In this document: piece after piece, positions 1 to 7,689 of the stretch
Layout of the letters: every line of letters begins with the position of its first letter
How positions within the stretch are numbered: position 1 is the stretch's first letter
NCBI GenBank assembly: GCA_900556665.1
Contig: USPX01000007.1
Coordinates: 1-27,562, forward strand
Length of the DNA: 27,562 bases
DNA from: an uncultured Eubacteriales bacterium
GTDB taxonomy: Bacteria; Bacillota_A; Clostridia; Lachnospirales; Cellulosilyticaceae
Direction of reading: 5' to 3'
Notes under the pieces: generated by a model
What the model saw: the letters and a program-made list of their open reading frames with translations, nothing else
The model's database searches: none
Told to the model about the DNA's origin: nothing
Made by a program: the position numbers and the translations under genes

Positions 1-245
1 TGCATTTAGAGCCTGAAATGATAGAACACCTTAGAACACTTGATGAAGGGCAAGTATCAACGCCATTAAAAGTAGAAAATAATTATTATTTCTTTAGAGT
101 ACAAAATATCGTAGAAGCAGAAATTATTTCTAGAGAAGAAGCTATGGAAGAAATAAGTAAGAAACTTACTGAAGAGAAAAAAAGAACTTACTATGAAGCT
201 AAATTAAAGAAATGGATAGATGAAGCTAGAATTGAAAAATATTAA
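1..245 (+). CDS. C-terminal end of a parvulin-type peptidyl-prolyl isomerase (PrsA/SurA-like foldase), partial
   Basis: The gene enters from the left edge and stops at a TAA at 243-245, so about 80 residues are visible. The segment reading LDEGQVSTPLKVENNYYFF matches the end of a PpiC/rotamase domain, where 'l.eGevS.pi.t..GyhiikV' is typical. It is followed by a charged helical tail rich in Lys and Glu (about 40 residues), as in the C-terminal helical part of PrsA- and SurA-like foldases. Such proteins help fold exported proteins outside the membrane. The signal peptide or lipobox that would settle its location lies outside the window. There is no clear U-rich terminator behind it, only a hairpin at 317-341. 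Family assignment rests on this short stretch and is moderately sure. Confidence 0.6.
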   Translation, partial: HLEPEMIEHLRTLDEGQVSTPLKVENNYYFFRVQNIVEAEIISREEAMEEISKKLTEEKKRTYYEAKLKKWIDEARIEKY

Positions 246-519
246 TAGTATCTATAATTTGAGAAAGGTAAAAAAGTTGGTCATAGAAAGATTAAAAAGT
301 GACTATACTAAATATAACCTTTCATATAAATTATGAAAGGTATACTCTAATAAGACGCCTTAATCCTGCTATAAATCTAATGAGATGATTAATAAAAGTG
401 GGAAAATGATTATGGGAGAGCAATCTGCCATATATAATATGTATAGTCTATGAGAAGTACCTACAAATAATTAAAATGCCGAGCAAAGAAATGGAAAAAA
501 GTACAAATTCAATTGATTG
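246..519. other. Intergenic stretch with one hairpin (317-341)
   Basis: No convincing gene is present. The only clear structure is a 9-bp perfect inverted repeat, ACCTTTCAT (317-325) and ATGAAAGGT (333-341), with a 7-base loop. It could end transcription of the upstream foldase gene, but it lacks a downstream T tract, so it may instead be a 3'-end stabilising hairpin. The rest is AT-rich and without recognised signals up to the infC promoter. Confidence 0.4.
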
Positions 520-548
520 TTGACAAAACGAAAGAAAGATGATATCAT
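520..548 (+). promoter_or_regulatory. Sigma-A-type promoter of the infC operon
   Basis: A perfect -35 box TTGACA (520-525) is followed by a 17-base spacer and a -10 box TATCAT (543-548), which differs from the consensus at one base. Transcription would begin near 555 and give an untranslated leader of about 220 bases before infC, which fits the structured leader described next. Confidence 0.8.
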
Positions 549-554
549 ACTAGA

Positions 555-720
555 TGTTGAAGGCGGCAAGCCTAACAAGTAGAAGCTATTACTTCTCACC
601 TTACAACGTTAGTTGTTCGTAAGGTCATACTAATTTGAATTTAATTAACTTAGTTTAGTATGATATAGAGAGGTGGGTAGTTTCGGCTATCCACCTTATT
701 ATTTATGTAAGCGTGTCACT
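555..720 (+). ncRNA. Structured infC-rpmI-rplT leader (L20/IF3-leader type) with attenuator-like hairpin
   Basis: Several helices can be drawn in order: AGAAG/CTTCT around 581-595, CCTTAC (599-604) with GTAAGG (619-624), the 9-bp pair TCATACTAA (625-633) with TTAGTATGA (655-663), and a 10-bp terminator-like hairpin AGGTGGGTAG (671-680) with CTATCCACCT (686-695, one G-T pair), followed by T-rich bases. In Firmicutes the infC leader binds ribosomal protein L20 and controls read-through into infC-rpmI-rplT. The position and architecture here match that. The exact pairing with the 23S-like L20 site was not worked out. No in-frame leader peptide is obvious. Confidence 0.65.
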
Positions 721-774
721 ACGCAAAAAGGTGAAAAATAATTATATTTAGGCAAACAAATTTAGGAGGTGCCC

Positions 775-1281
775 ATTATTAACGATTTAATGATCAACGA
801 ACAAATTCGTGACAAAGAAGTAAGACTTATAGGAGCAGATGGCGAGCAAATCGGTATTGTTTCAGCTAAAGAAGCACAACGTATGGCTTCAGAAAAAAAT
901 CTTGATTTAGTTAAAATCGCTCCACAAGGAAAACCACCAGTATGTAAAATTATGGACTATGGTAAGTACAAGTTTGATGCAGCTAAGAAAGAAAAAGAAG
1001 CGCGTAAAAAACAAAAAACTATCAGCGTTAAAGAAGTTAGACTCTCAGCTAGTATTGAAAAGCATGACTTTGAAACGAAAATGAGAAATGCAGCAAAATT
1101 CCTTAAAGCAGGGGATAAAGTTAAAATTTCTGTTGTGTTCCGTGGGCGTGAAATGATGCATACTCATAGAGGAAACGAACTTCTTGAACAAGCTATGGCT
1201 TTAGTAGAAGAAGTTGGAGTAGCAGAACAAAAACCTAAATTAGAAGGCAGAGCAATGGTTATCGTGGTAACACCAAAATAA
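775..1281 (+). CDS. infC: Translation initiation factor IF-3
   Basis: IF-3 binds the 30S subunit, prevents premature 50S joining and proofreads the start codon and initiator tRNA. The protein has the N-terminal domain (NEQIRDKEVRLIGADGEQ), a lysine-rich linker helix, and the C-terminal domain with the hallmark FRGREMMH. I chose ATT at 775 as the start. AGGAGG at 764-769 lies 5 bases before it, and the resulting N-terminus (Met-Ile-Asn-Asp-Leu) lines up with other Firmicute IF-3 proteins. The GTG at 769 overlaps the ribosome binding site and is unlikely. An ATG at 790 is a fallback. A near-cognate AUU start is the classic means by which IF-3 represses its own translation. First gene of infC-rpmI-rplT. 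Length of 168 residues is normal. Confidence 0.96.
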   Translation: MINDLMINEQIRDKEVRLIGADGEQIGIVSAKEAQRMASEKNLDLVKIAPQGKPPVCKIMDYGKYKFDAAKKEKEARKKQKTISVKEVRLSASIEKHDFETKMRNAAKFLKAGDKVKISVVFRGREMMHTHRGNELLEQAMALVEEVGVAEQKPKLEGRAMVIVVTPK

Positions 1282-1330
1282 GTTACTTATTGATAAATAA
1301 ATATAAGGTATAAAAGGAGGACTTCTCACA

Positions 1331-1534
1331 ATGGCTAAATTAAAATTAAAAACTAATAGAGCAGCAGCAAAACGTTTCAAAGTAACAGGAACAGGAAAGT
1401 TAAAAAGAAGCAAAGCTTACAAAAGACACATTTTAACAAAAAAATCAACTAAAACAAAACGTAACTTAAGAAAAGCTACATTAGTTGATGCTACAAACGA
1501 AAAACAAATGAAGAGAATTTTACCATATTTATAA
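1331..1534 (+). CDS. rpmI: 50S ribosomal protein L35
   Basis: This is a 67-residue, very basic protein beginning [20 protein letters not shown], the usual start of bacterial L35, and ending KRILPYL. L35 is a small structural component of the large ribosomal subunit. The ribosome binding site AGGAGG (1316-1321) precedes the ATG. It lies 49 bases after infC and 26 before rplT, the standard order of this operon, and shares the infC promoter and leader. In other bacteria it is translationally coupled to rplT and repressed by L20. Confidence 0.97.
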   Translation: MAKLKLKTNRAAAKRFKVTGTGKLKRSKAYKRHILTKKSTKTKRNLRKATLVDATNEKQMKRILPYL

Positions 1535-1560
1535 GAAATAGACGATAGGAGGTCAAGCAA

Positions 1561-1917
1561 ATGGCAAGAGTTAAAGGCGGAATGTCTACTAAAAAAAGAC
1601 GTAATAGAGTATTAAAATTAGCTAAAGGTTATAGAGGAGCTAAATCTAAACAATTTAGAACAGCTAAACAAGCTGTAATGAAATCATTAAGCTACGCATA
1701 CGTAGGTCGTAAATTAAGAAAAAGAGAATTCAGAACTTTATGGATCGCTCGTATCAACGCTGCAGCTCGTTTAAACGGTTTATCATACAGCCGTTTCATG
1801 AACGGATTAAAAAATGCTAACGTTAACATCAACAGAAAAATGTTATCAGAATTAGCAATCACAAACCCAGCTGCTTTCACACAATTAGTAGAAACAGCTA
1901 AAGCTAACTTAAAATAA
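1561..1917 (+). CDS. rplT: 50S ribosomal protein L20
   Basis: L20 binds 23S rRNA early in 50S assembly and is also the feedback regulator of its own operon. The 118-residue product begins [24 protein letters not shown] and keeps the long basic N-terminal extension and the globular C-terminal domain ([18 protein letters not shown]). Length is typical. A TAGGAGG site sits just before the ATG. It is the last gene of the operon and is followed 23 bases later by a strong intrinsic terminator. Confidence 0.97.
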   Translation: MARVKGGMSTKKRRNRVLKLAKGYRGAKSKQFRTAKQAVMKSLSYAYVGRKLRKREFRTLWIARINAAARLNGLSYSRFMNGLKNANVNINRKMLSELAITNPAAFTQLVETAKANLK

Positions 1918-1940
1918 TTAACAATCTTTGATTGTTTGAA

Positions 1941-1966
1941 GGACACCCTTAGGGGTGTCCTTTTTT
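1941..1966 (+). terminator. Intrinsic terminator of the infC-rpmI-rplT operon
   Basis: A perfect 8-bp GC-rich stem, GGACACCC (1941-1948) with GGGTGTCC (1953-1960), has a 4-base loop and is followed by six T residues (1961-1966). On the minus strand the same hairpin would follow the small membrane gene, but there it is not followed by a good T run. Confidence 0.93.
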
Positions 1967-1983
1967 GCGTTATAATAATGCTA

Positions 1984-2253
1984 TTAATTTAGATGGATAT
2001 AAGTAAATAGGATACTTAATAAAATAGATAGACTGCAGCAACTTATAGCAATTAATAAATGTAAAAGATTTCTGCTAAATAAATAAACAATGAGTACTAA
2101 AATAGCGAAGGATAAGAAAAAGAGAGATATAAAATTAGCCACAGGAAGTAAAAAGTTAAGTGTAATGAAGAGCAGAAATAAAGTGACAGCTAGTAATAAA
2201 ACTGCGTAAATACGATTATAATTGGTTACGTTACTTTTTTTATTACGTAGCAT
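1984..2253 (-). CDS. Small membrane protein of unknown function (89 residues)
   Basis: I do not recognise a family. The product starts with a short polar, basic stretch (MLRNKKSNVTNYNR), then has three hydrophobic segments at roughly residues 17-35, 37-58 and 62-84, so it should sit in the cytoplasmic membrane with almost no soluble part. The gene is credible because GAGAGGAGATTACT stands immediately before the ATG (complement of 2254-2267), and a possible promoter (TTTCAA, 16 bases, TATAAT) lies at 2289-2316 on the same strand. It converges with rplT and diverges from the TetR gene. It could be a divergently controlled partner of the export operon, but position is the only argument. Confidence 0.65.
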   Translation of the reverse strand: MLRNKKSNVTNYNRIYAVLLLAVTLFLLFITLNFLLPVANFISLFFLSFAILVLIVYLFSRNLLHLLIAISCCSLSILLSILFTYIHLN

Positions 2254-2360
2254 AGTAATCTCCTCTCATACTATGTAAAAACACTTTTATTATATATTAT
2301 GAGAGCTTGTTTGAAATATAACAGAAAGGTAACAAAATTGTAAGATTCATATCAAATGAA

Positions 2361-2388
2361 TTGATTGACTATTCTAAAATGTTATAAT
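2361..2388 (+). promoter_or_regulatory. Promoter of the TetR/export operon
   Basis: TTGATT (2361-2366), a 16-base spacer and a perfect TATAAT (2383-2388) make a good vegetative promoter. Initiation would fall near 2395-2400, directly on the palindrome at 2400-2413, so a repressor bound there would block it. Confidence 0.7.
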
Positions 2389-2399
2389 ATAATTCAAAA

Positions 2400-2413
2400 T
2401 GACTAGTAAGTCA
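2400..2413. promoter_or_regulatory. Candidate TetR operator
   Basis: TGACTAGTAAGTCA is a perfect 5-bp inverted repeat (TGACT/AGTCA) around a 4-base centre, located between the -10 box and the regulator's ribosome binding site. TetR-family efflux repressors commonly bind TGACT-AGTCA-like palindromes in their own promoters. That this regulator binds here is inferred. Confidence 0.5.
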
Positions 2414-2428
2414 AAAGGATAGGGGATT

Positions 2429-3061
2429 ATGAATAGAAAATTTTTAAACTTGAGTAAGAGTAAGCAGGAGAATATTTTAAATGCAGCTATTAGTGAGTTT
2501 GCTAATGTAGGCTATGATAGGGCTTCTACGGATAATATAGTGGCAAAAGCTGGCATATCTAAGGGGAGCTTATTCAATTATTTTTCAAATAAGCAGAAGC
2601 TTTATGAAGATGTTGTAGACTATATTATGGCAAAGGAACAAAGGGAGGTTAGAGGATACTTAGAAAATATTGAAGGAGAAGACTTTTATATACGCTTAAA
2701 GAAGTTATTGGTTACTAAGTACTACTACACTAGTGAGCATCCTTTAGAAATGAAGCTAATTAGAGACTATAGGAATAAAAATAGTGAGCTTAAAAATGAA
2801 AAAATAAAACAGTATAAGAAAATGGAGATAGAGTGGTTACAAGAGTATTTGATGGCTTATCTTAATGAGGATTCTATTAGGGTAGAATTAAAGATAGAAG
2901 ATATTATATTTGTAACGAATACACTTTTAGAAGCTGTATTTAGAAGGCATGATGAAATGACATATTTAAGTAAAGAGACTAGAAGTGCAGGGCGTTTAGA
3001 GAGAGAATTAGACAAGTACATTAATATACTGGAATATGGAATTTATAAGCAAAGTAATTAA
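2429..3061 (+). CDS. TetR/AcrR family transcriptional regulator
   Basis: A 210-residue protein with the N-terminal TetR helix-turn-helix at about residues 10-55: ILNAAISEFANVGYDRAST, then DNIVAKAGISKGSLFNYF. This is followed by a long helical ligand-binding and dimerisation domain with no sequence clue to its ligand. TetR proteins usually repress neighbouring efflux genes until they bind a toxic ligand. It is the first gene of the run that includes the adaptor, ATPase, permeases and TolC-like gene, and a palindromic operator lies in its promoter, so autoregulation is likely. The ATG at 2429 follows AGGATAGGGG. Confidence 0.92.
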   Translation: MNRKFLNLSKSKQENILNAAISEFANVGYDRASTDNIVAKAGISKGSLFNYFSNKQKLYEDVVDYIMAKEQREVRGYLENIEGEDFYIRLKKLLVTKYYYTSEHPLEMKLIRDYRNKNSELKNEKIKQYKKMEIEWLQEYLMAYLNEDSIRVELKIEDIIFVTNTLLEAVFRRHDEMTYLSKETRSAGRLERELDKYINILEYGIYKQSN

Positions 3062-3090
3062 ATTTTAGATGAGTGGTATGGGAGGATATT

Positions 3091-4530
3091 ATGAAAGGAA
3101 AAAAGATATTAATCATTGTAGCGGTCATAGCAGTTGTAGGGGCTTTAATTGTAGCTGCTATCAATAACAAACCTAAAGAAGATGACACAATTGGGGGAGA
3201 TAAAACAGGAAGGCGTGTACAAATAGAAAAGGTAAAGACAGATAGTATTCAAACTAAGATTTCTTCTAGTGGAAAACTTGAGGCAATAGATTCGCAAACA
3301 GTTTATTTAGATGCAAACAATAAGATTATTGCAGTAGCTAAGAAAGCAGGAGATATTGTAAAAAAAGGTGATGTAATTATTGTTTTAGACCAAGAAACAC
3401 AACTTTCAACACAAAAGAATTTAGAGGTGCTTAATGCACAACTTGCTGCTGCAAATGAAGCATTAAATGATTTAATGGGAGCTTCTTCAAAGGGTGATAT
3501 TTTAAAAGCACAACAAAGCATTGCAGCATTACAAGATAGCAAAAAGAAAGCACAAAATGAAATCGAAAATGCAAAAACAGAAATTAATAATTTAAAAACT
3601 GATTTAAATGAAGCTGAAAAGCAACTTAAATTAGATGAAGAACTTTTAAGTGAAGGACTGATATCTCAAAACACTGTAGACAATGAAAAAGATAAAATTG
3701 CTACAATGAAACAAAAGATTAATCAATCTAATAATACAATAGCCCTTAATACAGAAAGCTTAAAGACAGTTGATTTACAAATTACTTCAGCACAATATGA
3801 ATTAGATGTACTTTTAAACAAAGAGGAGAGTACATCTAAGAAAGAATTAATAACAGCTAAAAAGACAGAGATTAAGCAATTTGAAAAACAAATTTATGAT
3901 GCACAAACCAGTTTAAATAAGGCAACTACAAAGGTAGTAGCACCTATTAGTGGTGTCATTACTAAATTAGATGTTGAAGAAGGCATGAGCGTCGCAGCTG
4001 GTACAGCTTTATTTACAATAGTAGATCCAAGTAAATTAAAGGTAAAATGTAATATATCACCTTACTATGCAGCAGATTTAAAAACAGGTTTAGATGCGAC
4101 TGTAAAATATACAGGTTCTAAAACAATAGAAGTTCCAGGAACAGTAAGTAAGGTATCAGCAGTAGCTACAGTAGAGACAACTACTAAAGGGGAAACAACT
4201 TCATTACCTATCGATGTAGAGATTGCTAAGCCAGGAGAAGTATTAAAACCAGGTTTTTCAGTAGATGTTAAGGTTATTACAAATACAAGAGAAAATGTAT
4301 GTGTTGTACCTCTTCTTGCAGTGTTAGAAGAAGATGAAAATGAGTTTTATGTATATGTTGTAAAAGAAGATGGTTCATTAGAGAAGAGAACAGTTACACA
4401 AGGTCTTAGTAATGGACTTTACATAGAAGTAGAAGGTGTTAATGAAGGGGAAATGGTTGTAAGTAATCCATCTGATGACCTTACAGAAGATATAAAAGTT
4501 TCTTATGAAAAGATAGGTGATAAGCAGTGA
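3091..4530 (+). CDS. Membrane-fusion (HlyD/MacA-type) adaptor subunit of an ABC exporter
   Basis: The adaptor would link the ABC permease to an extracytoplasmic partner. In 479 residues it shows an N-terminal membrane anchor (residues 6-27, ILIIVAVIAVVGALIVAAI), the first half of a lipoyl-like barrel (about 58-105, with GDIVKKGDVIIVLD), a long coiled-coil hairpin (about 108-265, rich in Lys, Glu and Gln), the second lipoyl half (VVAPISGVITKLDVEEGMSV), a beta-barrel and a C-terminal membrane-proximal domain. I start at the ATG at 3091, because GGGAGGA (3079-3085) stands just before it. The GTG at 3073 has no site. It overlaps the ATPase gene by four bases (GTGA), suggesting translational coupling. 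The hairpin length suits contact with the TolC-like protein encoded downstream. Confidence 0.92.
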   Translation: MKGKKILIIVAVIAVVGALIVAAINNKPKEDDTIGGDKTGRRVQIEKVKTDSIQTKISSSGKLEAIDSQTVYLDANNKIIAVAKKAGDIVKKGDVIIVLDQETQLSTQKNLEVLNAQLAAANEALNDLMGASSKGDILKAQQSIAALQDSKKKAQNEIENAKTEINNLKTDLNEAEKQLKLDEELLSEGLISQNTVDNEKDKIATMKQKINQSNNTIALNTESLKTVDLQITSAQYELDVLLNKEESTSKKELITAKKTEIKQFEKQIYDAQTSLNKATTKVVAPISGVITKLDVEEGMSVAAGTALFTIVDPSKLKVKCNISPYYAADLKTGLDATVKYTGSKTIEVPGTVSKVSAVATVETTTKGETTSLPIDVEIAKPGEVLKPGFSVDVKVITNTRENVCVVPLLAVLEEDENEFYVYVVKEDGSLEKRTVTQGLSNGLYIEVEGVNEGEMVVSNPSDDLTEDIKVSYEKIGDKQ

Positions 4531-5219
4531 TAGATATTCAAAATGTCAATAAAATTTATCGCAATGGGAGACTAGAGTTACAGGCATTGTTCGATATTAA
4601 TTTCAGGGTAAAGAAAGAAGAATTTGTTTCAATCATGGGGGCATCTGGCTCTGGAAAATCTACATTTTTACAAATACTAGGTTGCTTAGACCATGCTACA
4701 AGCGGAACATATATATTAGATGGCATTAATATTTCAGAGGCTAATGATAAAGATTTCTCTAAGATTCGAAATCAAAAAATAGGATTCGTATTTCAAGCAT
4801 TCAACTTACTACCTAAGCTAACTATTACAGAAAATGTAGAACTACCAATGATGTATGCAGGCGTTAAACCTAAAGAGCGAAGAGAAAGAGCGGTAGATGC
4901 CCTTATTAAAGTAGGGCTTGGAAATCGTATTAAACATACACCAAATGAGATTTCAGGTGGTCAAAGACAAAGGGTGGCAATCGCCAGGGCACTTGTAAAT
5001 AACCCAGCTATTATATTGGCTGATGAACCTACAGGAAACCTGGATAGTAAATCTAGCGTAGAGATTATGAATATCTTTCAAGGTCTTAATAATGAAGGAG
5101 TAACCATTGTTATGGTTACACATGAACCGGATATTGCAGAGTTTACAAAACGTAAGGTTGTCTTTAGAGATGGTATTATCATTGATGATGCATTAATTCA
5201 AAATAGACGAGGTATATAA
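4527..5219 (+). CDS. ABC transporter ATP-binding protein, MacB/LolD type
   Basis: This cytoplasmic ATPase powers the adjacent permeases. It has Walker A GASGSGKST (residues 38-46), a Q-loop in FQAFNLLPKLT, signature SGGQRQRVAIARAL, Walker B ILADEPTGNLDS and an H-loop in VTHEPDIAE. The sequence LADEPTGNLD is typical of the MacB/LolD/FtsE group that works with FtsX-like permeases. Length (230) is normal for a stand-alone ATPase of this group. It starts with GTG at 4527, four bases into the end of the adaptor gene, with AGGTGAT (4514-4520) as ribosome binding site. Confidence 0.95.
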   Translation: MIDIQNVNKIYRNGRLELQALFDINFRVKKEEFVSIMGASGSGKSTFLQILGCLDHATSGTYILDGINISEANDKDFSKIRNQKIGFVFQAFNLLPKLTITENVELPMMYAGVKPKERRERAVDALIKVGLGNRIKHTPNEISGGQRQRVAIARALVNNPAIILADEPTGNLDSKSSVEIMNIFQGLNNEGVTIVMVTHEPDIAEFTKRKVVFRDGIIIDDALIQNRRGI

Positions 5220-5255
5220 CTTTACAAAGGTTAAGCTACTAGAAAGGAGGTTAAT

Positions 5256-6454
5256 ATGAATATTCGGGAAACAATTAAAATGGCCTTGAAACAGCTTTTA
5301 GGTAATAAAGGAAGAACATTTCTAACAATGATGGGAATGTTTATAGGGATAGGTTCAGTTATTGCAATTTTAGCCTTAGGAACTGGATTTCAAGATTTTA
5401 TCAGAGATCAGTTTGTAGATCTTGGGTTAGGTGTATTTTATGTAGAAGCGAAAGAGGAGGATATTGAATACTTAATTACCCCAGAAGATATAGAAGTTGT
5501 AAGAAATCTAGAAGAAGTTGAAAGTGCAGTACGTGGAATGGGGGAAGAGTGTAAGATAAGAAATGCTAAGGGAGAAGAGTTTGATGCAACAATAACCGGT
5601 GCAGAAGAGGGGTTTACAACGATTATCAAGCCAGTAACATTACGGGCTGGGAGAAATATTAGCACACGTGATCAAGAAGCAGGAAGTCAAGTATTATTGA
5701 TTTCGGATATAGTTGGTAAAGCCTACTACGGAAATATTTCTTATGAAGAAATGATAGGTAATAATATGGAGATTGTGATTAATAATCAACCAACAAGTTT
5801 TCAAATTATAGGTATTTATAAAACTGAAAATAATGTTAATCAACCACAAAAGGACTTAGAGAAAAGTTATCAGCGTTCAAGCTATTATACTTCTTTTAAA
5901 GCACTTAAAAATATTACAGGATCAGGAGAAGAAGTATCGACTATTGCAGGAATTATAAAGGATGAGTATGATCAATCAGCGGTAGCCACAAGGGTAGGAC
6001 AAATCCTAAATCGTAGACATCATTTAAAAGATGGTTAATTATAGATATTGTGAATTCAATAATGGGAGTTGTTACAATGTTTGTTAGTGCCCTAGCAAGT
6101 ATTTCTCTTATAGTAGGTGGCGTTGGAATTATGAATATTATGCTTGTAACGGTAAAGGAACGTACAAGGGAAATTGGTATTCGAAAAGCTTTGGGCGCCT
6201 CTAATAAACTTATATTAAGACAATTTGTTATTGAAGCCTTGCTGTTAACTATCATAGCAGGATTTATTGGTATGATAATAGGATATGTTGGCGCAATTAC
6301 CATCGGTGCAAATTTCAATATACAAGCTAAGTTTACAGCAGGTATGATGATATTCTCTACAGTAACTTCTATATGTATTGGCTTGATATTTGGTGTATAT
6401 CCAGCTTATCAAGCTGCTAGATTAGATCCTGTTGAAGCATTAAGAGCAGAATAA
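5256..6454 (+). pseudogene. First FtsX/MacB-type permease, split by a -1 frame change (disrupted or recoded)
   Basis: The first part (5256-6038) codes for the N-terminal membrane helix (GNKGRTFLTMMGMFIGIGSV) and the extracytoplasmic MacB-PCD domain. It stops at TAA 6036-6038. The second part (6050-6454), in the -1 frame, codes for the C-terminal three-helix FtsX domain (GGVGIMNIMLVTVKERTREI). Joined, they give a normal 399-residue permease, close to the 398 of the paralogue next door. The second part has no ribosome binding site, so it is not a separate gene. Against the paralogue, the linker between KDG and VNSIMG is 22 bases shorter, which explains the frame change as a deletion. However, T TTA AAA (6023-6029) lies exactly in phase to allow a -1 slip into the second frame with no intervening stop. 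Good AAGGAGG site before the ATG. Confidence 0.8.
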
Positions 6455-6466
6455 GGAGGGAAAAGG

Positions 6467-7663
6467 ATGAAGGAGATACTCAAAAATGCCTTTAGCCAGC
6501 TTAAGGGTAATAAGCTTCGAACTTTCCTGACAATGCTAGGCATGCTAATTGGGATAGGTGCAGTTATTATCATATTAAGTTTGGGTGAAGGCGTAAAAGG
6601 TTATATGACTGAACAATTTAGCACGATAGGAAAAGGGGCTATACAGCTAGAAGCATATAATGAGAAAGAATTAATTACATCAGATGATTTAGAAACGATT
6701 AATGAAATTCCAGAAGTAAAACTTTCAATGCTAGTACATAATGGGTATGGTGAAAGTGCCATTGATTATAAAAATGAAGAAAAATTTGTGATACTTTATG
6801 GGATTCCATATAACTATGAGCAAGTACAAAACTTAAATCTTAGATATGGACGAACATTTATTGAACAAGATGAAAGTATTAAATCTAATGTCATTATTGT
6901 TGAAGACAATTTTGCGGAAATAATGTACAATTTAAAGGACCCTAAGGCCGCATTAGGTAGAAAAATAGAAATTAATATAGGTGACGAAAAACAGGAATTT
7001 GAAATTGTAGGTGTTGTTAAGAGTCAATATCCTTCAGCAGCTCCTAAAAGTATGATTAATCCAATCATTTATGTGCCATTTGAAACGCTCGATCAATATG
7101 TTATGGATGGAGAGAGAAAGTCATATTCTGCAATTGTCGTTATAAAGGATGAATATGAAGCTTCTGACTTTAGCAATCCAATTGCTAAACTATTAGATAA
7201 AAGACATGGCATCGAGGATGGATTTAATGCCACATCTGTAACTGAAATGGGTGATTCATATAACAGTATGTTGAATAAGTTAAATCTATTTACAAGTGTT
7301 GTAGCGGCTATCTCCCTGTTAGTAGGGGGGATAGGGATTATGAATATTATGCTTGTAACGGTAAAAGAACGTACAAGAGAAATAGGTATTCGAAAAGCTT
7401 TGGGTGCTACAGATAAGCAAATATTGAATCAATTTCTTGTGGAAGCTTTAATCTTAACATTACTAGGTGGATTATCAGGACTTATTTTAGGGTATACAGG
7501 TGGATTTTTAATAGGTGCAGCGATGAAGATAACAGCTAAAATGACAGTGGGAATGGTGGTATTTTCAGTGGGAACATCTAGTGTTATTGGTATCATTTTT
7601 GGGGTATACCCAGCATATAAAGCTGCAAAGCTTGACCCTATTGAAGCACTTAGGGAAGAATAA
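6467..7663 (+). CDS. Second FtsX/MacB-type ABC permease
   Basis: An intact 398-residue permease: N-terminal helix (residues about 16-40, RTFLTMLGMLIGIGAVIIIL), a long extracytoplasmic MacB-PCD domain (about 41-270), then three helices of the FtsX domain with the signature GGIGIMNIMLVTVKERTREIG and the terminal AAKLDPIEALREE. MacB-type permeases do not carry substrate through a channel. They use ATP-driven movement to push substrate from the outer face through adaptor and exit duct. It follows the split permease by 12 bases with its own AAGGAGGG site. If the first permease is dead, this one could form a homodimer. If the first is recoded, the pair would be a heterodimer. Confidence 0.94.
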   Translation: MKEILKNAFSQLKGNKLRTFLTMLGMLIGIGAVIIILSLGEGVKGYMTEQFSTIGKGAIQLEAYNEKELITSDDLETINEIPEVKLSMLVHNGYGESAIDYKNEEKFVILYGIPYNYEQVQNLNLRYGRTFIEQDESIKSNVIIVEDNFAEIMYNLKDPKAALGRKIEINIGDEKQEFEIVGVVKSQYPSAAPKSMINPIIYVPFETLDQYVMDGERKSYSAIVVIKDEYEASDFSNPIAKLLDKRHGIEDGFNATSVTEMGDSYNSMLNKLNLFTSVVAAISLLVGGIGIMNIMLVTVKERTREIGIRKALGATDKQILNQFLVEALILTLLGGLSGLILGYTGGFLIGAAMKITAKMTVGMVVFSVGTSSVIGIIFGVYPAYKAAKLDPIEALREE

Positions 7664-7689
7664 AATAAAAATGTATAGGAGGAGATTGT

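Noticed and set aside
317..341. A proper intrinsic terminator for the foldase gene
   Set aside because: The stem is good, but no T run follows, so it is recorded only as a hairpin.
769..774. GTG at 769 as the infC start
   Set aside because: It lies within the AGGAGGTG ribosome binding site itself and adds residues not seen in other IF-3 proteins.
1692..1946. Minus-strand frame of 84 codons across rplT
   Set aside because: It is the antisense of a conserved ribosomal protein gene with no start signals of its own.
6050..6454. Second half of the split permease as an independent gene
   Set aside because: No ribosome binding site precedes the GTG at 6050, and the product is exactly the missing C-terminal FtsX domain of the upstream frame.
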